The notes below the pieces were generated by a model. It searched no databases. It saw nothing but the letters and a program-made list of their open reading frames with translations, and was not told the origin of the DNA. This document shows positions 1 through 9,376 of a stretch of DNA of 64,000 nucleotides, in pieces. The stretch covers positions 117,790 to 181,789 of the forward strand of contig JAFQHE010000070.1 in assembly GCA_017398125.1 (NCBI GenBank). Reading direction: 5' to 3'. How positions within the stretch are numbered: the stretch's first letter is position 1; each line of letters starts with the position of its first letter. A program made the translations under genes and the position numbers. The DNA comes from Bacteroidales bacterium. Lineage in GTDB: Bacteria > Bacteroidota > Bacteroidia > Bacteroidales > UBA932.

Positions 1-2
1 TG

Positions 3-1829
3 ATAAGGGTATTCAGAGCCATGCCCGGAAGCGACAGAAAAAAGTTCTTCCTGTCACTGCTCAATCCAACAATAATGTATAAGAATATAAGGGATGTCAT
101 TTGTGACTGTCTCCTTCATATAAAGATCTTCAAGCGTAATGCGTTGCTCGGCTATATGCATGCCAGCATTGCATTTGGATGGTTCATGCTGATTGTTCTG
201 GGCCATATAGAGGTTATGCTCTTTGTTCCCCAGAGAAACGGTACGCTCCACTACCCTATCTTTTACAGATATTTTGTAGCAGAGCAGAATGCAACATTAA
301 AAGGTGCTGTCTTCTTCTTCCTCATGGACTTTTTCCTTCTGGTAGTTTTGAGCGGAATAGGCCTTGCAATGTATAAAAGAATAAGATCCACTGCTTTGGG
401 AATGAGAAGAACCACAAAACCGTGCTTCGCCGACAGGGTTGCACTCTGGTGCCTTTGGTCTATCTTCCCACTCCGTCTGCTTGCAGAGGGATTTACAGCC
501 GGTATCAGTGGCGGTAGTTTTCTTACCAAACCCGTAAATATGCTCTTTGCCAACTTCCTTGGCAACGATATGAATGTACTGCCAACCTGGTGGGCATACT
601 CTACAGCTTTGGGACTCTTCTTCCTTGCACTTCCGTTCAGCCGATATATGCATATCCCAACAGAGGTATTGTATATTTTCCTAAGAAATGCCGGGCTTAA
701 GATACACCATCCGCGCAAAGGTCTTGCGGAGGCGGAAATCTACTCCTGTTCAAGTTGCGGCTTATGTATTGATGCATGCCCGATGAACATGCAAAAAAAG
801 AATCTGAAATACTCTTCGGTCTATTTTGTAAGATTCCAGAGAAGAAACAACAAGAAGAAAATCAACGAGATAGCAGAAAAATGTCTTATGTGTGGCAAAT
901 GTGTTGCCCTATGCCCTGTTGGAGTTGACTCATGTGGTTTGAAACAGGCCCAAAGGGCTACTGTAACAGACAAATTACCGTATAACTACTCTTTCCTTGC
1001 TTCTGCGCACCACCAGGGAGGAGGCCCAAGCATGCCACTCGCTCCGGTATCGGGCAGTGCAACCGGGAATGAGGTTACAGCAAATGCTGCTGCCCATGGA
1101 GCCGGGAATGCTACGGGAAATGCTGCACAGAGCGCTGTCGGGAAGGATAAGGTGCTATACTTTGCAGGCTGTATGACACATCTTACTCCGGCAATCATCA
1201 AATCCATGACCACAATTTTTGATGCTGCAAAAGAAGATTACGTTTTTGCAGATAAGGATGGAGGTGTATGTTGCGGAAGGCCGCTTATGCTTACCGGAAA
1301 GGTGACTGCCGCTAAGGAGGTGATTGAAAGGAACAGGGAGATGATACAGGATAGCGGATGCAAAACGGTAGTCCTATCCTGTCCTATATGTCTCAAGGTT
1401 CTAAAAGAGGAGTACAACCTTAAAGGTATTACCCTTTTGCACCACACACAATACATCAATCAGCTTATTGACCAGAAACGCATAAGACTGAACCACTCTG
1501 AGGAGAGTTTTGTATACCATGACCCTTGCGAACTTGGGCGCGGATGCAATATCTATCAGGAGCCACGCAATGTATTGAGCGCAATAGGCGAACTCAAAAA
1601 GGCAAATAAAGAGAAGAAGGAGAGCATCTGCTGCGGTGGAAGCTTGGGAAGCCTTACCCTCAACTACCACGATAGGGTAAAGATTACACAGGAGTCACTT
1701 AAGGCATTGACTTTTGATAATCCCGACAAGGTGATAACAGCATGCCCTCTATGTCTTAAGACCTTCTCCGACCAGAGCACCACTCCGGTGGCAGACATTG
1801 CCCAGGCCGTTGCAGGCAACCTGAAATAG
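3..1829 (+). CDS. Membrane-anchored (Fe-S)-binding CCG-domain oxidoreductase (HdrD/GlpC-like), 5' end outside window
   Basis: The protein has membrane segments at its N-terminus, then two ferredoxin-type clusters (CSSCGLCIDACP and CLMCGKCVALCP), then two cysteine-rich CCG domains. The CCG domains show CCGRP and CCGGS plus CPICLK and CPLCLK. This layout is that of heterodisulfide-reductase-like or GlpC-like subunits that pass electrons between the quinone pool and a soluble partner; the partner and substrate are not visible here. The first ATG is at 21, but the frame is open to the left edge, and relatives carry an extra N-terminal membrane helix. The true start therefore probably lies upstream. 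An Ala/Gly/Asn-rich linker of about 35 residues (encoded near 1030-1145) separates the ferredoxin and CCG parts and looks lineage-specific. Confidence 0.8.
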   Translation: MRVFRAMPGSDRKKFFLSLLNPTIMYKNIRDVICDCLLHIKIFKRNALLGYMHASIAFGWFMLIVLGHIEVMLFVPQRNGTLHYPIFYRYFVAEQNATLKGAVFFFLMDFFLLVVLSGIGLAMYKRIRSTALGMRRTTKPCFADRVALWCLWSIFPLRLLAEGFTAGISGGSFLTKPVNMLFANFLGNDMNVLPTWWAYSTALGLFFLALPFSRYMHIPTEVLYIFLRNAGLKIHHPRKGLAEAEIYSCSSCGLCIDACPMNMQKKNLKYSSVYFVRFQRRNNKKKINEIAEKCLMCGKCVALCPVGVDSCGLKQAQRATVTDKLPYNYSFLASAHHQGGGPSMPLAPVSGSATGNEVTANAAAHGAGNATGNAAQSAVGKDKVLYFAGCMTHLTPAIIKSMTTIFDAAKEDYVFADKDGGVCCGRPLMLTGKVTAAKEVIERNREMIQDSGCKTVVLSCPICLKVLKEEYNLKGITLLHHTQYINQLIDQKRIRLNHSEESFVYHDPCELGRGCNIYQEPRNVLSAIGELKKANKEKKESICCGGSLGSLTLNYHDRVKITQESLKALTFDNPDKVITACPLCLKTFSDQSTTPVADIAQAVAGNLK

Positions 1830-1868
1830 CCCTGTCACAAAACAAATGGGTGCAGATATTTATTTAAC

Positions 1869-1899
1869 TTTGAAAAGATTGTAAAATAGCGTACTTTTG
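1869..1899 (+). promoter_or_regulatory. Bacteroidetes-type promoter of the cysteate synthase gene
   Basis: TTTG at 1869-1872, exactly 19 bases, then TACTTTTG at 1892-1899. This matches the Bacteroidetes primary sigma consensus. The ATG follows 22 bases after the -7 box. Confidence 0.75.
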
Positions 1900-1921
1900 C
1901 GTTCCTATAAAACTTTAGATT

Positions 1922-3211
1922 ATGGAAATCAAACCGACAGAATACAAATTGCAGACAATTGCAACAGGCCGTACATTTGAGGATACAGGCTGGGTAATAA
2001 ATGATAAAGAGTGCCCTTCTCCATCTCTTGTAAGGGCAGTTTATGCAAAAAAACAGATTGAGTTCAAGGATAACAGTTTCGGATTGTACAAATTTGCAGA
2101 CTGGATGCCGGTTCAGAGAGCTTTGGAGGGTTCTTGCGCTCCTGTAACCTACAAGAGCGAAGCATTGGCCAAAGAGTACGGATTGGAGAACCTTTACATA
2201 ACATTCTCGGGCTACTGGCCTGAAAAAGGGGCAAAAATGAACACCTGCTCATTCAAGGAGACCGAGGCCTATTCTGTATGCGGAAGACTTCCCGAAGATG
2301 AGAAAAGGATACTTGTTGTTGCTTCTGCCGGCAATACTGCAAGAGCATTTGCACAGGTATGTTCTGAGAACAATATTCCAATTGTAATTGCGGTTCCTTT
2401 TGAGAACATGAATGCCCTATGGTTCAAAAAGCCCTTGAACAAGTGCGTAAAAATCATCTGTACTCCTGCAGGAACAGACTATTTTGATGCCATACAACTT
2501 GGTGCAAAAGTTTGTGAATCGGCAGCATTCCTTGAGGAGGGCGGTGCAAAGAACGTTGCCCGCAGAGACGGCATGAGCACAACCGTACTCTCTGCTGTTG
2601 AGCATATAGGCCATATTCCCGACAGCTATTTCCAGGCCATTGGAAGCGGCACAGGCACAATTGCAGCATGGGAGGCGAACTTGAGATTCATTGAGGACGG
2701 CCGCTTTGGCAACAAACTCATGAAACTTATCCCTTCACAGAATATTCCTTTTACACCAATGTATGACGCCTTCAAACAGGACAGCAGAGCCTTGTTGCAG
2801 TATGACGAAGAGGATGCTGTAAAACGCGCCCTTGCAATTGATGCAAAGGTACTTTCTAACAGAAGACCTCCATACTCATTGGCCGGCGGACTCTACGATG
2901 CACTCAAAGCAACCGGTGGTGACATTGAGATTGTAACAAACGAGGAACTTAGGGCAGCCGGTGAATTGTTTGAGAAACTTGAGGGCATTGATATCAACCC
3001 TGCAGCAGCTGTTGCAGTTTGCAGCCTTAAAAAGGCCCTTGAGAGCGGCAAAATCTCAAAAGATGAGACCGTAATGCTCAACATCACAGGCGGTGGTGAG
3101 AAACGCTTCAAGAGCGAGAATGAGTTTGTACAGGCAGAGCCTGATCTTGTAATTCCGGCTACCGAAGATTCTGCTGTAATTATTGAGAAAGTTTTGGCTC
3201 TTTTCAAATAA
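1922..3211 (+). CDS. Cysteate synthase homologue (PLP-dependent, threonine-synthase fold)
   Basis: A 429-residue fold-type II PLP enzyme. The likely Schiff-base lysine is K112 in NTCSFKE. The phosphate and substrate loops are ASAGNT (134-139), GSGTGT and NITGGG. The N-terminal region and length resemble the cysteate synthase family (TIGR03844-like), which makes L-cysteate from O-phosphoserine and sulfite in methanogens. In Bacteroidetes, cysteate is the head-group precursor of sulfonolipids (capnines). The gene has its own promoter and terminator and lies upstream of a SulP anion transporter. Canonical threonine synthase is the main alternative, but the unusual N-terminus argues against it. 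Function is inferred from family resemblance. Confidence 0.75.
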   Translation: MEIKPTEYKLQTIATGRTFEDTGWVINDKECPSPSLVRAVYAKKQIEFKDNSFGLYKFADWMPVQRALEGSCAPVTYKSEALAKEYGLENLYITFSGYWPEKGAKMNTCSFKETEAYSVCGRLPEDEKRILVVASAGNTARAFAQVCSENNIPIVIAVPFENMNALWFKKPLNKCVKIICTPAGTDYFDAIQLGAKVCESAAFLEEGGAKNVARRDGMSTTVLSAVEHIGHIPDSYFQAIGSGTGTIAAWEANLRFIEDGRFGNKLMKLIPSQNIPFTPMYDAFKQDSRALLQYDEEDAVKRALAIDAKVLSNRRPPYSLAGGLYDALKATGGDIEIVTNEELRAAGELFEKLEGIDINPAAAVAVCSLKKALESGKISKDETVMLNITGGGEKRFKSENEFVQAEPDLVIPATEDSAVIIEKVLALFK

Positions 3212-3281
3212 TGCCAGATGACCGGTACTCTCCACACCCATAAAAATGCGTGTAAAAGTATTGGTTTCCAGTAAAATTTAG

Positions 3282-3312
3282 AGGGATTTCCTATTCAGGG
3301 AGTCCCTTTTTT
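3282..3312 (+). terminator. Rho-independent terminator after the cysteate synthase gene
   Basis: A 10-bp stem (3282-3291 with 3298-3307, two G-U pairs) with a 6-base loop, followed by a run of T. Confidence 0.7.
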
Positions 3313-3314
3313 AC

Positions 3315-3322
3315 TATATTTG
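3315..3322 (+). promoter_or_regulatory. Putative -7 box of the SulP gene
   Basis: TATATTTG fits TAnnTTTG. No TTTG is found at the expected distance upstream. Its position rules out the longer reading frame that begins with TTG at 3320 and supports the ATG at 3362. Confidence 0.5.
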
Positions 3323-3361
3323 CGCCCGTTTTCCGAGAATATTAATCAAATAACCCCTTAT

Positions 3362-5074
3362 ATGGCAAAATTCAATTTGGCTGAAGTCTTCCAGCCTAAA
3401 ATTCTTGAAGTATTCAAGAAAGGAAACTACACAAAGGAGACATTTACCGCAGACCTTATTGCCGGTATCATTGTGGGTATCATTGCCCTACCTCTTGCAA
3501 TTGCATTTGGTATTGCATCGGGTGTTTCACCACAACAGGGTCTTATTACTGCAGTTGTTGCAGGTTTCCTTGTTTCATTGCTTGGCGGCTCGCACTTCCT
3601 TATTGGAGGTCCAACCGGAGCATTTATCGTAATTGTATACGGCATCGTTGCCCAATATGGCATCTCAGGCCTTATCATTGCTACCGTACTTGCAGGTGTG
3701 ATACTTGTACTTATGGGTCTGTTCAAACTGGGCAGCATAATCAAGTTCATCCCCTATCCTATTGTAGTAGGTTTTACCAGCGGTATCGCTGTGGTAATCT
3801 TCTCAACACAGGTAAAGGATTTCCTTGGCCTTACCATTGAGAACCTTCCGAGCGAATTCATACCACAGTGGAGTGCCTATTTCAGCCACTTGAACACATT
3901 CAATCCGGCAGAGTTCCTTTTGAGTTTAGGATGTCTTCTTATTATCATCTTCTGGCCTAAAGTTACCAACAAAGTTCCTGGATCATTGATTGCAATTATT
4001 GTAGGTACAGCAGCATCCTTGCTTTTGGCCAACTATGCAGGCATTGAGTTTGCAACAATCGGAAGCAAATTCCCAGAACTTGCAAACGGCATTGAGATTC
4101 CTAAGCCAACCGCTCCAAACATCACTTGGGACACAGTACAGAGCATGTTCCAGCCGGCGTTTACCATTGCCCTTTTGTGTGCAATCGAGTCTTTGCTTGC
4201 TGCCATGGTGGCCGACGGTGTTACAGGCAAGAAACACAACTCAAATACTGAGCTTATAGGCCAGGGTGTTGCCAACATCATTACTCCATTCTTTGGCGGT
4301 ATTCCTGCTACAGGTGCATTGGCAAGAACAATGGCAAATATCAACAACGGCGGAAAGAGCCCGGTTGCAGGTATCGTACACGCAATAGTCTTGTTGCTAA
4401 TCTTCCTGTTCCTTATGCCATACGCCGTTTACATTCCACTTGGCTGCTTGGCCGCAATCCTTGTAATGGTTGCATACAATATGAGTGAGTGGAGAACATT
4501 CAAATACCTTCTTAAAGGCGATAAATCAGATGTTGCAGTACTTTTGATCACCTTCTTCCTTACTGTAATCATTGACCTTACAGTTGCCATTGAGGTTGGT
4601 TTGGTATTGGCAATCATCTTGTTTGTAAAACGTATTTCAGAGACCTCTTCTGTAAAGGTAATGCAGGAGGAGTTTGTTGCCGGCACAGAGAATGAGGAGA
4701 TGGCACAGTTGAGCGATGTTGAACATCTTATTGTTCCCGACGGTGTTGAGATCTATGAGATTGACGGTCCTTTCTTCTTTGGTCTTGCCAGCAAACTCGA
4801 CGAGGTTGACCGCGAGAACAACAAAAAGGGCCTTAAGGTACGTATCATAAGGATGCGTAAAGTTCCGTTCATTGACTCAACAGGCCAGAACAACTTGCGC
4901 AACTTGTGGAAGCGTGCCCAGGGCGAGAATGTACAGATAATTCTGTCGGGAGTAACAGAGAAGGTGCATGCATCACTTCGCAAATCAGGCTTTGCAAATG
5001 AGATTGGCGAGGATTACATCTTCCCTCACATCATTCCGGCCCTTGCAAAGGCAACCGAGTTGGCAGAGAAATAG
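3362..5074 (+). CDS. SulP-family anion transporter with C-terminal STAS domain
   Basis: About 570 residues. The first roughly 430 are a multi-pass SulP permease, with the family-like opening DLIAGIIVGIIALPLAIAFG and a GGSHFLIGGPTGAF segment. A cytosolic STAS domain follows, with FIDSTGQNNL in the position of the anti-sigma-antagonist loop. Members import sulfate, bicarbonate, dicarboxylates or other anions; the sequence does not reveal the substrate. I chose the ATG at 3362 because the upstream TTG falls inside the putative -7 box. It follows the cysteate synthase gene but is separated from it by a terminator, so the two are neighbours rather than one operon. Supply of a sulfur anion is possible but unproven. 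Confidence 0.9.
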   Translation: MAKFNLAEVFQPKILEVFKKGNYTKETFTADLIAGIIVGIIALPLAIAFGIASGVSPQQGLITAVVAGFLVSLLGGSHFLIGGPTGAFIVIVYGIVAQYGISGLIIATVLAGVILVLMGLFKLGSIIKFIPYPIVVGFTSGIAVVIFSTQVKDFLGLTIENLPSEFIPQWSAYFSHLNTFNPAEFLLSLGCLLIIIFWPKVTNKVPGSLIAIIVGTAASLLLANYAGIEFATIGSKFPELANGIEIPKPTAPNITWDTVQSMFQPAFTIALLCAIESLLAAMVADGVTGKKHNSNTELIGQGVANIITPFFGGIPATGALARTMANINNGGKSPVAGIVHAIVLLLIFLFLMPYAVYIPLGCLAAILVMVAYNMSEWRTFKYLLKGDKSDVAVLLITFFLTVIIDLTVAIEVGLVLAIILFVKRISETSSVKVMQEEFVAGTENEEMAQLSDVEHLIVPDGVEIYEIDGPFFFGLASKLDEVDRENNKKGLKVRIIRMRKVPFIDSTGQNNLRNLWKRAQGENVQIILSGVTEKVHASLRKSGFANEIGEDYIFPHIIPALAKATELAEK

Positions 5075-5137
5075 CCTTTGCCATCTATGTTGGAGAAAAT
5101 AAAAAGATAAGCCCAAAGGGCATCTATATTAATGGCA

Positions 5138-5169
5138 AACCCCTATTAGAAAGCACTCTAATAGGGGTT
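5138..5169. terminator. Hairpin between converging genes (after the SulP gene)
   Basis: A perfect 13-bp inverted repeat (AACCCCTATTAGA and its complement) with a 6-base loop. The T-run on the plus side is poor. It is placed to end the SulP transcript and may also serve the minus-strand lipoprotein gene. Confidence 0.55.
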
Positions 5170-5302
5170 ATCCGTTTGATAAGAGACCTCTTAAGTCAGT
5201 CTCACGCTGTTTTATAAGATTCCTTTAGGGTTATTTCCTTTATACATGAATCTTGGGTGGCTTTAAACAAAGATTTTCATACCACAGTTTCTCAATTCAG
5301 AA

Positions 5303-6544
5303 TTATTTTAGAGTAACAACCACAAGTACCGGATTGCTCTCAATATTAAGACCAGCCGCAACAGACTTGATCTTGTCTGAAGAACTTTTGGCGGCAAGTT
5401 CAATGAACTCCTCGGCCTCTACAAGTCTGAACATTTTGTTGCCGCTTATGTATGTTGGCCAGAATGGGGCACCGGAGTCAATATCATTGGTCATACCTGC
5501 CATAGCATACTCCTGGTCTGTAGCAATGGCCATGGCCTTATTCTGCTTCTTGTCATATAGTAAAGGGTATTTTCTTTGAGCGTTTTTGTCAAGATTAGGG
5601 AAGAATTTGGCATTCTTCATAATATCCATAAAGATATAGCCGTTATTCTCCATATATGAGGATGGCACCATGAATACACCCTTATCGCTTCCTTCGAGCA
5701 AATAGTGGTCAAATGACTCAAATGTCTGTGGATTTACACATTTTATGGTATCAGTAGTCCTTTCTCTGTAAAGTCTTGCAAAATCGCCGTTTGAATAGAG
5801 CATAAGGCCATTGCCGGAAATACTCGGAGCTCCAAGAAAAGTAGAGGCTTCTGTAATTGTATTTGACATAACCATATTCTCAACAAGATTTCCATCCTTG
5901 TCAACTTTAATAATCATATCCTGCATATCTCCGCTCATTGCACTCTTGATATCCTTTGCAGTAATGACATTTATAATATAATTGCCGTCAATGGCATAAA
6001 TTCTCGGGAAACCCATTGCCTTGAATTTGAACAATTGGGTCTCGCTTCTGAATGACCCGTCATGGGCATATATCAACAATTTATTGTTGTCAAGAAGTCC
6101 ATAATCCTTTGTTTTGGAGTTATAGCAAAGTCCATTCTTTGAAACAAACTCACCTTTTGCCCTACCTCTATTGCCTACACTTCTTACATACTTACCACTC
6201 TTGTCGTACTCATAAAAGGCTACATTAACAGATTTGTTGCCTGTATAAAAGAGGTATGAGTTTTCAGTTTCAATAATGCCCATACCGGCAAAAAGGTATG
6301 AAGAGTCTTTAAGTTCAAGCGGAATATACTCTATAGATGAAGCATATTCGCTCAAATTTACACTTCCTGGAGCATTTACGGCCGCCAACATATCAATTGA
6401 AATGTTCTTGTCTGCCACATTGCCGGAGCAGGCAAACAGCACAGTAGAAACAGCCATTACAGCAAAGAGTCTTGAGGTTTTGACAAATCGGGCAACTCCA
6501 GAGAGAACTCTCCTTGAATTTGAGTAATTGTGAAGTTTTTTCAT
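5303..6544 (-). CDS. Six-bladed beta-propeller lipoprotein (paralogue 1)
   Basis: 413 residues. The lipobox is VLFAC with Cys39, after an unusually long, basic N-terminal region; a later start is possible but none is obviously better. The mature part begins with the family-typical SEYASSIEYIPLE, carries repeated blade-like segments, and ends exactly in ESNPVLVVVTLK. It belongs to the Bacteroidales DUF5128/TolB-like propeller group, whose biochemical role is unknown to me. It is the last of four tandem paralogues and is closest to paralogue 2. The last roughly 165 bases of the two genes are far more alike than the rest. A strong terminator separates it from paralogue 2, so it probably has its own promoter, which I could not identify. 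Confidence 0.85.
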   Translation of the reverse strand: MKKLHNYSNSRRVLSGVARFVKTSRLFAVMAVSTVLFACSGNVADKNISIDMLAAVNAPGSVNLSEYASSIEYIPLELKDSSYLFAGMGIIETENSYLFYTGNKSVNVAFYEYDKSGKYVRSVGNRGRAKGEFVSKNGLCYNSKTKDYGLLDNNKLLIYAHDGSFRSETQLFKFKAMGFPRIYAIDGNYIINVITAKDIKSAMSGDMQDMIIKVDKDGNLVENMVMSNTITEASTFLGAPSISGNGLMLYSNGDFARLYRERTTDTIKCVNPQTFESFDHYLLEGSDKGVFMVPSSYMENNGYIFMDIMKNAKFFPNLDKNAQRKYPLLYDKKQNKAMAIATDQEYAMAGMTNDIDSGAPFWPTYISGNKMFRLVEAEEFIELAAKSSSDKIKSVAAGLNIESNPVLVVVTLK

Positions 6545-6613
6545 AATTTGATTTTATTGTAATTAACTTGAATATTTCTACTAATATATGTAAAATCTTC
6601 CATTACATAAGAA

Positions 6614-6655
6614 ACAGAGGGTTGTGTTGCCTTTATTTTGCACACAACCCTCTGT
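6614..6655 (-). terminator. Strong hairpin after propeller paralogue 2
   Basis: A perfect 14-bp stem (ACAGAGGGTTGTGT and its complement) with a 14-base loop, about 50 bases past the stop codon at 6705. A T-containing but interrupted tail follows on the minus strand. Confidence 0.7.
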
Positions 6656-6704
6656 AAATTAGCATATTAAAACAAACCAGTTGCTATATGCAATATGACT
6701 TTTA

Positions 6705-7904
6705 TCATTTCAAGGTAACAATCACGAGTACCGGATTGCTCTCATCATTAAGATTTTCCGCTACCGACTTCATCTTGTCTGAAGAACTTTTGGCTGCAAG
6801 TTCAATGAACTCCTCTGCATCTACAAGTCTGAACATTTTGTTGCCGCTTATGTATGATGGCCAGAATGGAATTCCGCCATCAAGATCATTTACAAAGCCC
6901 ATTGTTCCAGACTCCTGATCCGGAGCAAGAGCACGTGCTGCACTTTTTGACTTGTCATAAATAAGAGGTAACTTTCTTGGGCTATTTTCATCAAGATCGG
7001 GGAAAAAATTGGCACTTTTAAGAACCTCCATAAAGATAATGTCTTCATTCTCCATGAATGAAAATTTATGCATAAATACACCCTCATCAACACCTTTCAA
7101 CAAATAGTAGTTGAATGGTTCAAATGTGGCCGGATTGAGACATTTGATGGTATCTGTATTATTCTCCCTGTACATTCTCACCAATGTATCATTGCTGTAA
7201 ATCATAAGACCATTACCAGACATTCCAGCTCTACCGCCAAAGCCCTGAGGCACTATTGACGTCTTTATTGGTGTATCTGACAATACCTTATCTTCCAACA
7301 ATTGGCCTTCAGCATCAATTCTGATGAGAATATCCTTATACGTCATCTCACCATTTACCATCCCCATAGAAATGCTGCTGACTATATAGTTTCCATTTAC
7401 AAAATAGGCTCTTGGAAATCCCAAAAAACGGAATTTTTTAAGTGGAGTGTCTGCAACCACTCTGCCTTCACTATTATATATCAGGAATTTACTTCTGTCA
7501 AGTTGTCCATAATTTTCATTTTGCGCATCATAGCAAAGTGTAATGTGATGCACATACTCACCATAAGCCCTACCCCTGGTGCCAACACTCCTCAAATACT
7601 TTCCACTCTTGTCAAACTCATAAAAAGCGACATTTACAACTTTATTACCTGTATGAAAAACGTATGACCCCTCTGTTTCCAGCATATACATTGAAGAGAA
7701 CAGATATGCAGAATCCTTCAACTCCAACGGCAAATACTCAATGGCAGAAGCATACTCACTAAGCATTACCGGCTCAGCATTATTCACAGCACCAATCATA
7801 TCAATTGTAGTATGCTCAGCCGTTTTATTCTCCGAACATGCAACAGCACAACCCAACATAAGAGCCATGCCAAAATATCTAAGACTACAGAAAAATTTAT
7901 TCAT
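6705..7904 (-). CDS. Six-bladed beta-propeller lipoprotein (paralogue 2)
   Basis: 399 residues. The signal is short, with lipobox CAVAC at Cys23. The N-terminal signature is SEYASAIEYLPLE and the C-terminus is ESNPVLVIVTLK. The closest relative in the window is paralogue 1. Both share an NGNYI segment, a GxRGRAxGE(F/Y)V segment and the tail DAEEFIELAAKSSSDK. It starts only 23 bases after the frameshifted paralogue 3 ends. Its first codons (MNKFF) and leader are copied, as a relic without a following gene, near 9380-9391. The likely location is the outer membrane or periplasm via a lipid anchor. Function not known. Confidence 0.85.
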   Translation of the reverse strand: MNKFFCSLRYFGMALMLGCAVACSENKTAEHTTIDMIGAVNNAEPVMLSEYASAIEYLPLELKDSAYLFSSMYMLETEGSYVFHTGNKVVNVAFYEFDKSGKYLRSVGTRGRAYGEYVHHITLCYDAQNENYGQLDRSKFLIYNSEGRVVADTPLKKFRFLGFPRAYFVNGNYIVSSISMGMVNGEMTYKDILIRIDAEGQLLEDKVLSDTPIKTSIVPQGFGGRAGMSGNGLMIYSNDTLVRMYRENNTDTIKCLNPATFEPFNYYLLKGVDEGVFMHKFSFMENEDIIFMEVLKSANFFPDLDENSPRKLPLIYDKSKSAARALAPDQESGTMGFVNDLDGGIPFWPSYISGNKMFRLVDAEEFIELAAKSSSDKMKSVAENLNDESNPVLVIVTLK

Positions 7905-8139
7905 ATAATTTTTTTTGAGATTACTAACTATTTAAGTGTCGCCACCACTACAACCGGATTTGAATCCTCTGTAAGTTTTGAAGCAATAGCCTTAACCTTC
8001 TCAGAGTTATATATTTTACTCAACTTAATAAAATCCACAGCCTTTACCACCTGGAACATCTTGCCATCGGCCACGATCTCCGGCCAGAAAGGAAAACCTC
8101 CATCCAAATCATTAGTCATTCCTCCCATCCATACAGGAT
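7889..8139. repeat. Direct repeat copy A (about 251 bp)
   Basis: Nearly identical to 9377-9628. The differences I see are one base in a T-run (8 versus 9) and two substitutions, C/T near 8003 and G/A near 8075. It spans the 3' end of propeller paralogue 3, the short intergenic region and the start codon of paralogue 2. Confidence 0.9.
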
Positions 8140-9312
8140 CTTGAACTATAGTAGATCTTGTTACTCCTGTGTTTTTATCATAAACTATGTAAGTTGAAGA
8201 CTCGTTGATTCCAAAATTTCTGTTGTGTGTATTTTCAGTAGGGATACGATAAAACAAATCTTTATATTCATCAATTTCGGAGTTACTCCAAGTGGGTTTA
8301 TAATCCCTATTTTTTTCAATCTGAAAAAAAATTGAATGTTCGCTTTCCAAATAAGTTTCAACATCAATCCTTACTTTTCTTTTCACAGGCTCCAAGGTAT
8401 CTGCAAAATTAAATTTATATAAACTTTTACATATAAATTCATTATCCTTTTTAGTAAACTTATAGAGAGTGTCTGTCAACTCTCTCAACAACACAAAACC
8501 ACTATCTGATTTATGTATGGACGATTTTGTAAAAGCCAAAGCCGCACGATGTCCTTTTTTTTCATCAATTTAACATTCTCCGTCAGATCTTCCTTATATG
8601 CAAAAATCCTCTTCTGTTCAGTAAAACTACTGTCTACAAGAATACCTTCCATTGTATTTTCTTGTGTTTCGAGATCAGTTGAATTGTATTGCAGCATGAT
8701 ATTATCGGAATCAAGAGGAACAAGTTTTCTGAGGTTTTTGGAATCCACTGTATCTGATTCAAGTAAATTCCCAGATAAAATATCATAAATCCTGCAATAA
8801 AATTCATCTGAGCCTTTCCCTATATTTGTATACTTAATAATATAAACATACAACTTGCCATCGTCTGCATAATTGGCATTAACATAAGGATAAGTATATT
8901 TTCCTGCAGGTTCAAAGTTTATACTGCTAAGATATTTACCTTCAAAATCAAACACATGGCATATATATTCAGAATATGCATCTCCATTTGCATTAAACAA
9001 CAGGAAGAATCCGGAATCAAATAAAAACCTAAACATATTATCCCTGAATATGTATATTTTTTTTGCCGGAACTTTTTCCCCACCTGGCCCATTAATAGTC
9101 TCATAATCTCTTGTAGTAAGCAATGCTTCAGGATGACTCTCCAATGGAACATAATCAATAGAAGAAGCATAATCACTCAACATTACACTATCTCTTTTGG
9201 CCATAGCTTCCCCTACAGCAATCTCAGTCAAAGGCTCTATCTCTTGTTTTACATCACTTACAGTAGAGCATGACGTAACGACAAGCAATAATAAACATGC
9301 TATTATTATCAT
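7928..9312 (-). pseudogene. Six-bladed beta-propeller lipoprotein (paralogue 3), frameshifted or -1 frameshifted
   Basis: Two overlapping frames together make one propeller protein matching paralogue 4. The 5' frame starts at 9312 (lipobox VTSC, Cys15, then SDYASSIDYVPLE) and ends at 8485. The 3' frame carries the rest to 7928, ending DSNPVVVVATLK. The frames switch at an A8-G run (complement of 8554-8562), where codons read ATG-AAA-AAA-AAG. This contains a perfect A-AAA-AAG slippery heptamer. Slipping back one base gives about 461 residues, close to the 472 of paralogue 4. It could be a decayed gene, a homopolymer sequencing error, phase-variable slippage or programmed frameshifting; the sequence alone cannot decide. 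Confidence 0.75.
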
Positions 9313-9376
9313 AAAATACTTATTGAGAAATATATAGACTAATCGTTTCTGCTGAATTTATACAAAAATAAGCAAA

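Noticed and set aside
3320..3361. Longer SulP start at a TTG (position 3320)
   Set aside because: It lies inside the TATATTTG -7 box, so the bases upstream of 3362 cannot all be in the message; the ATG at 3362 fits.
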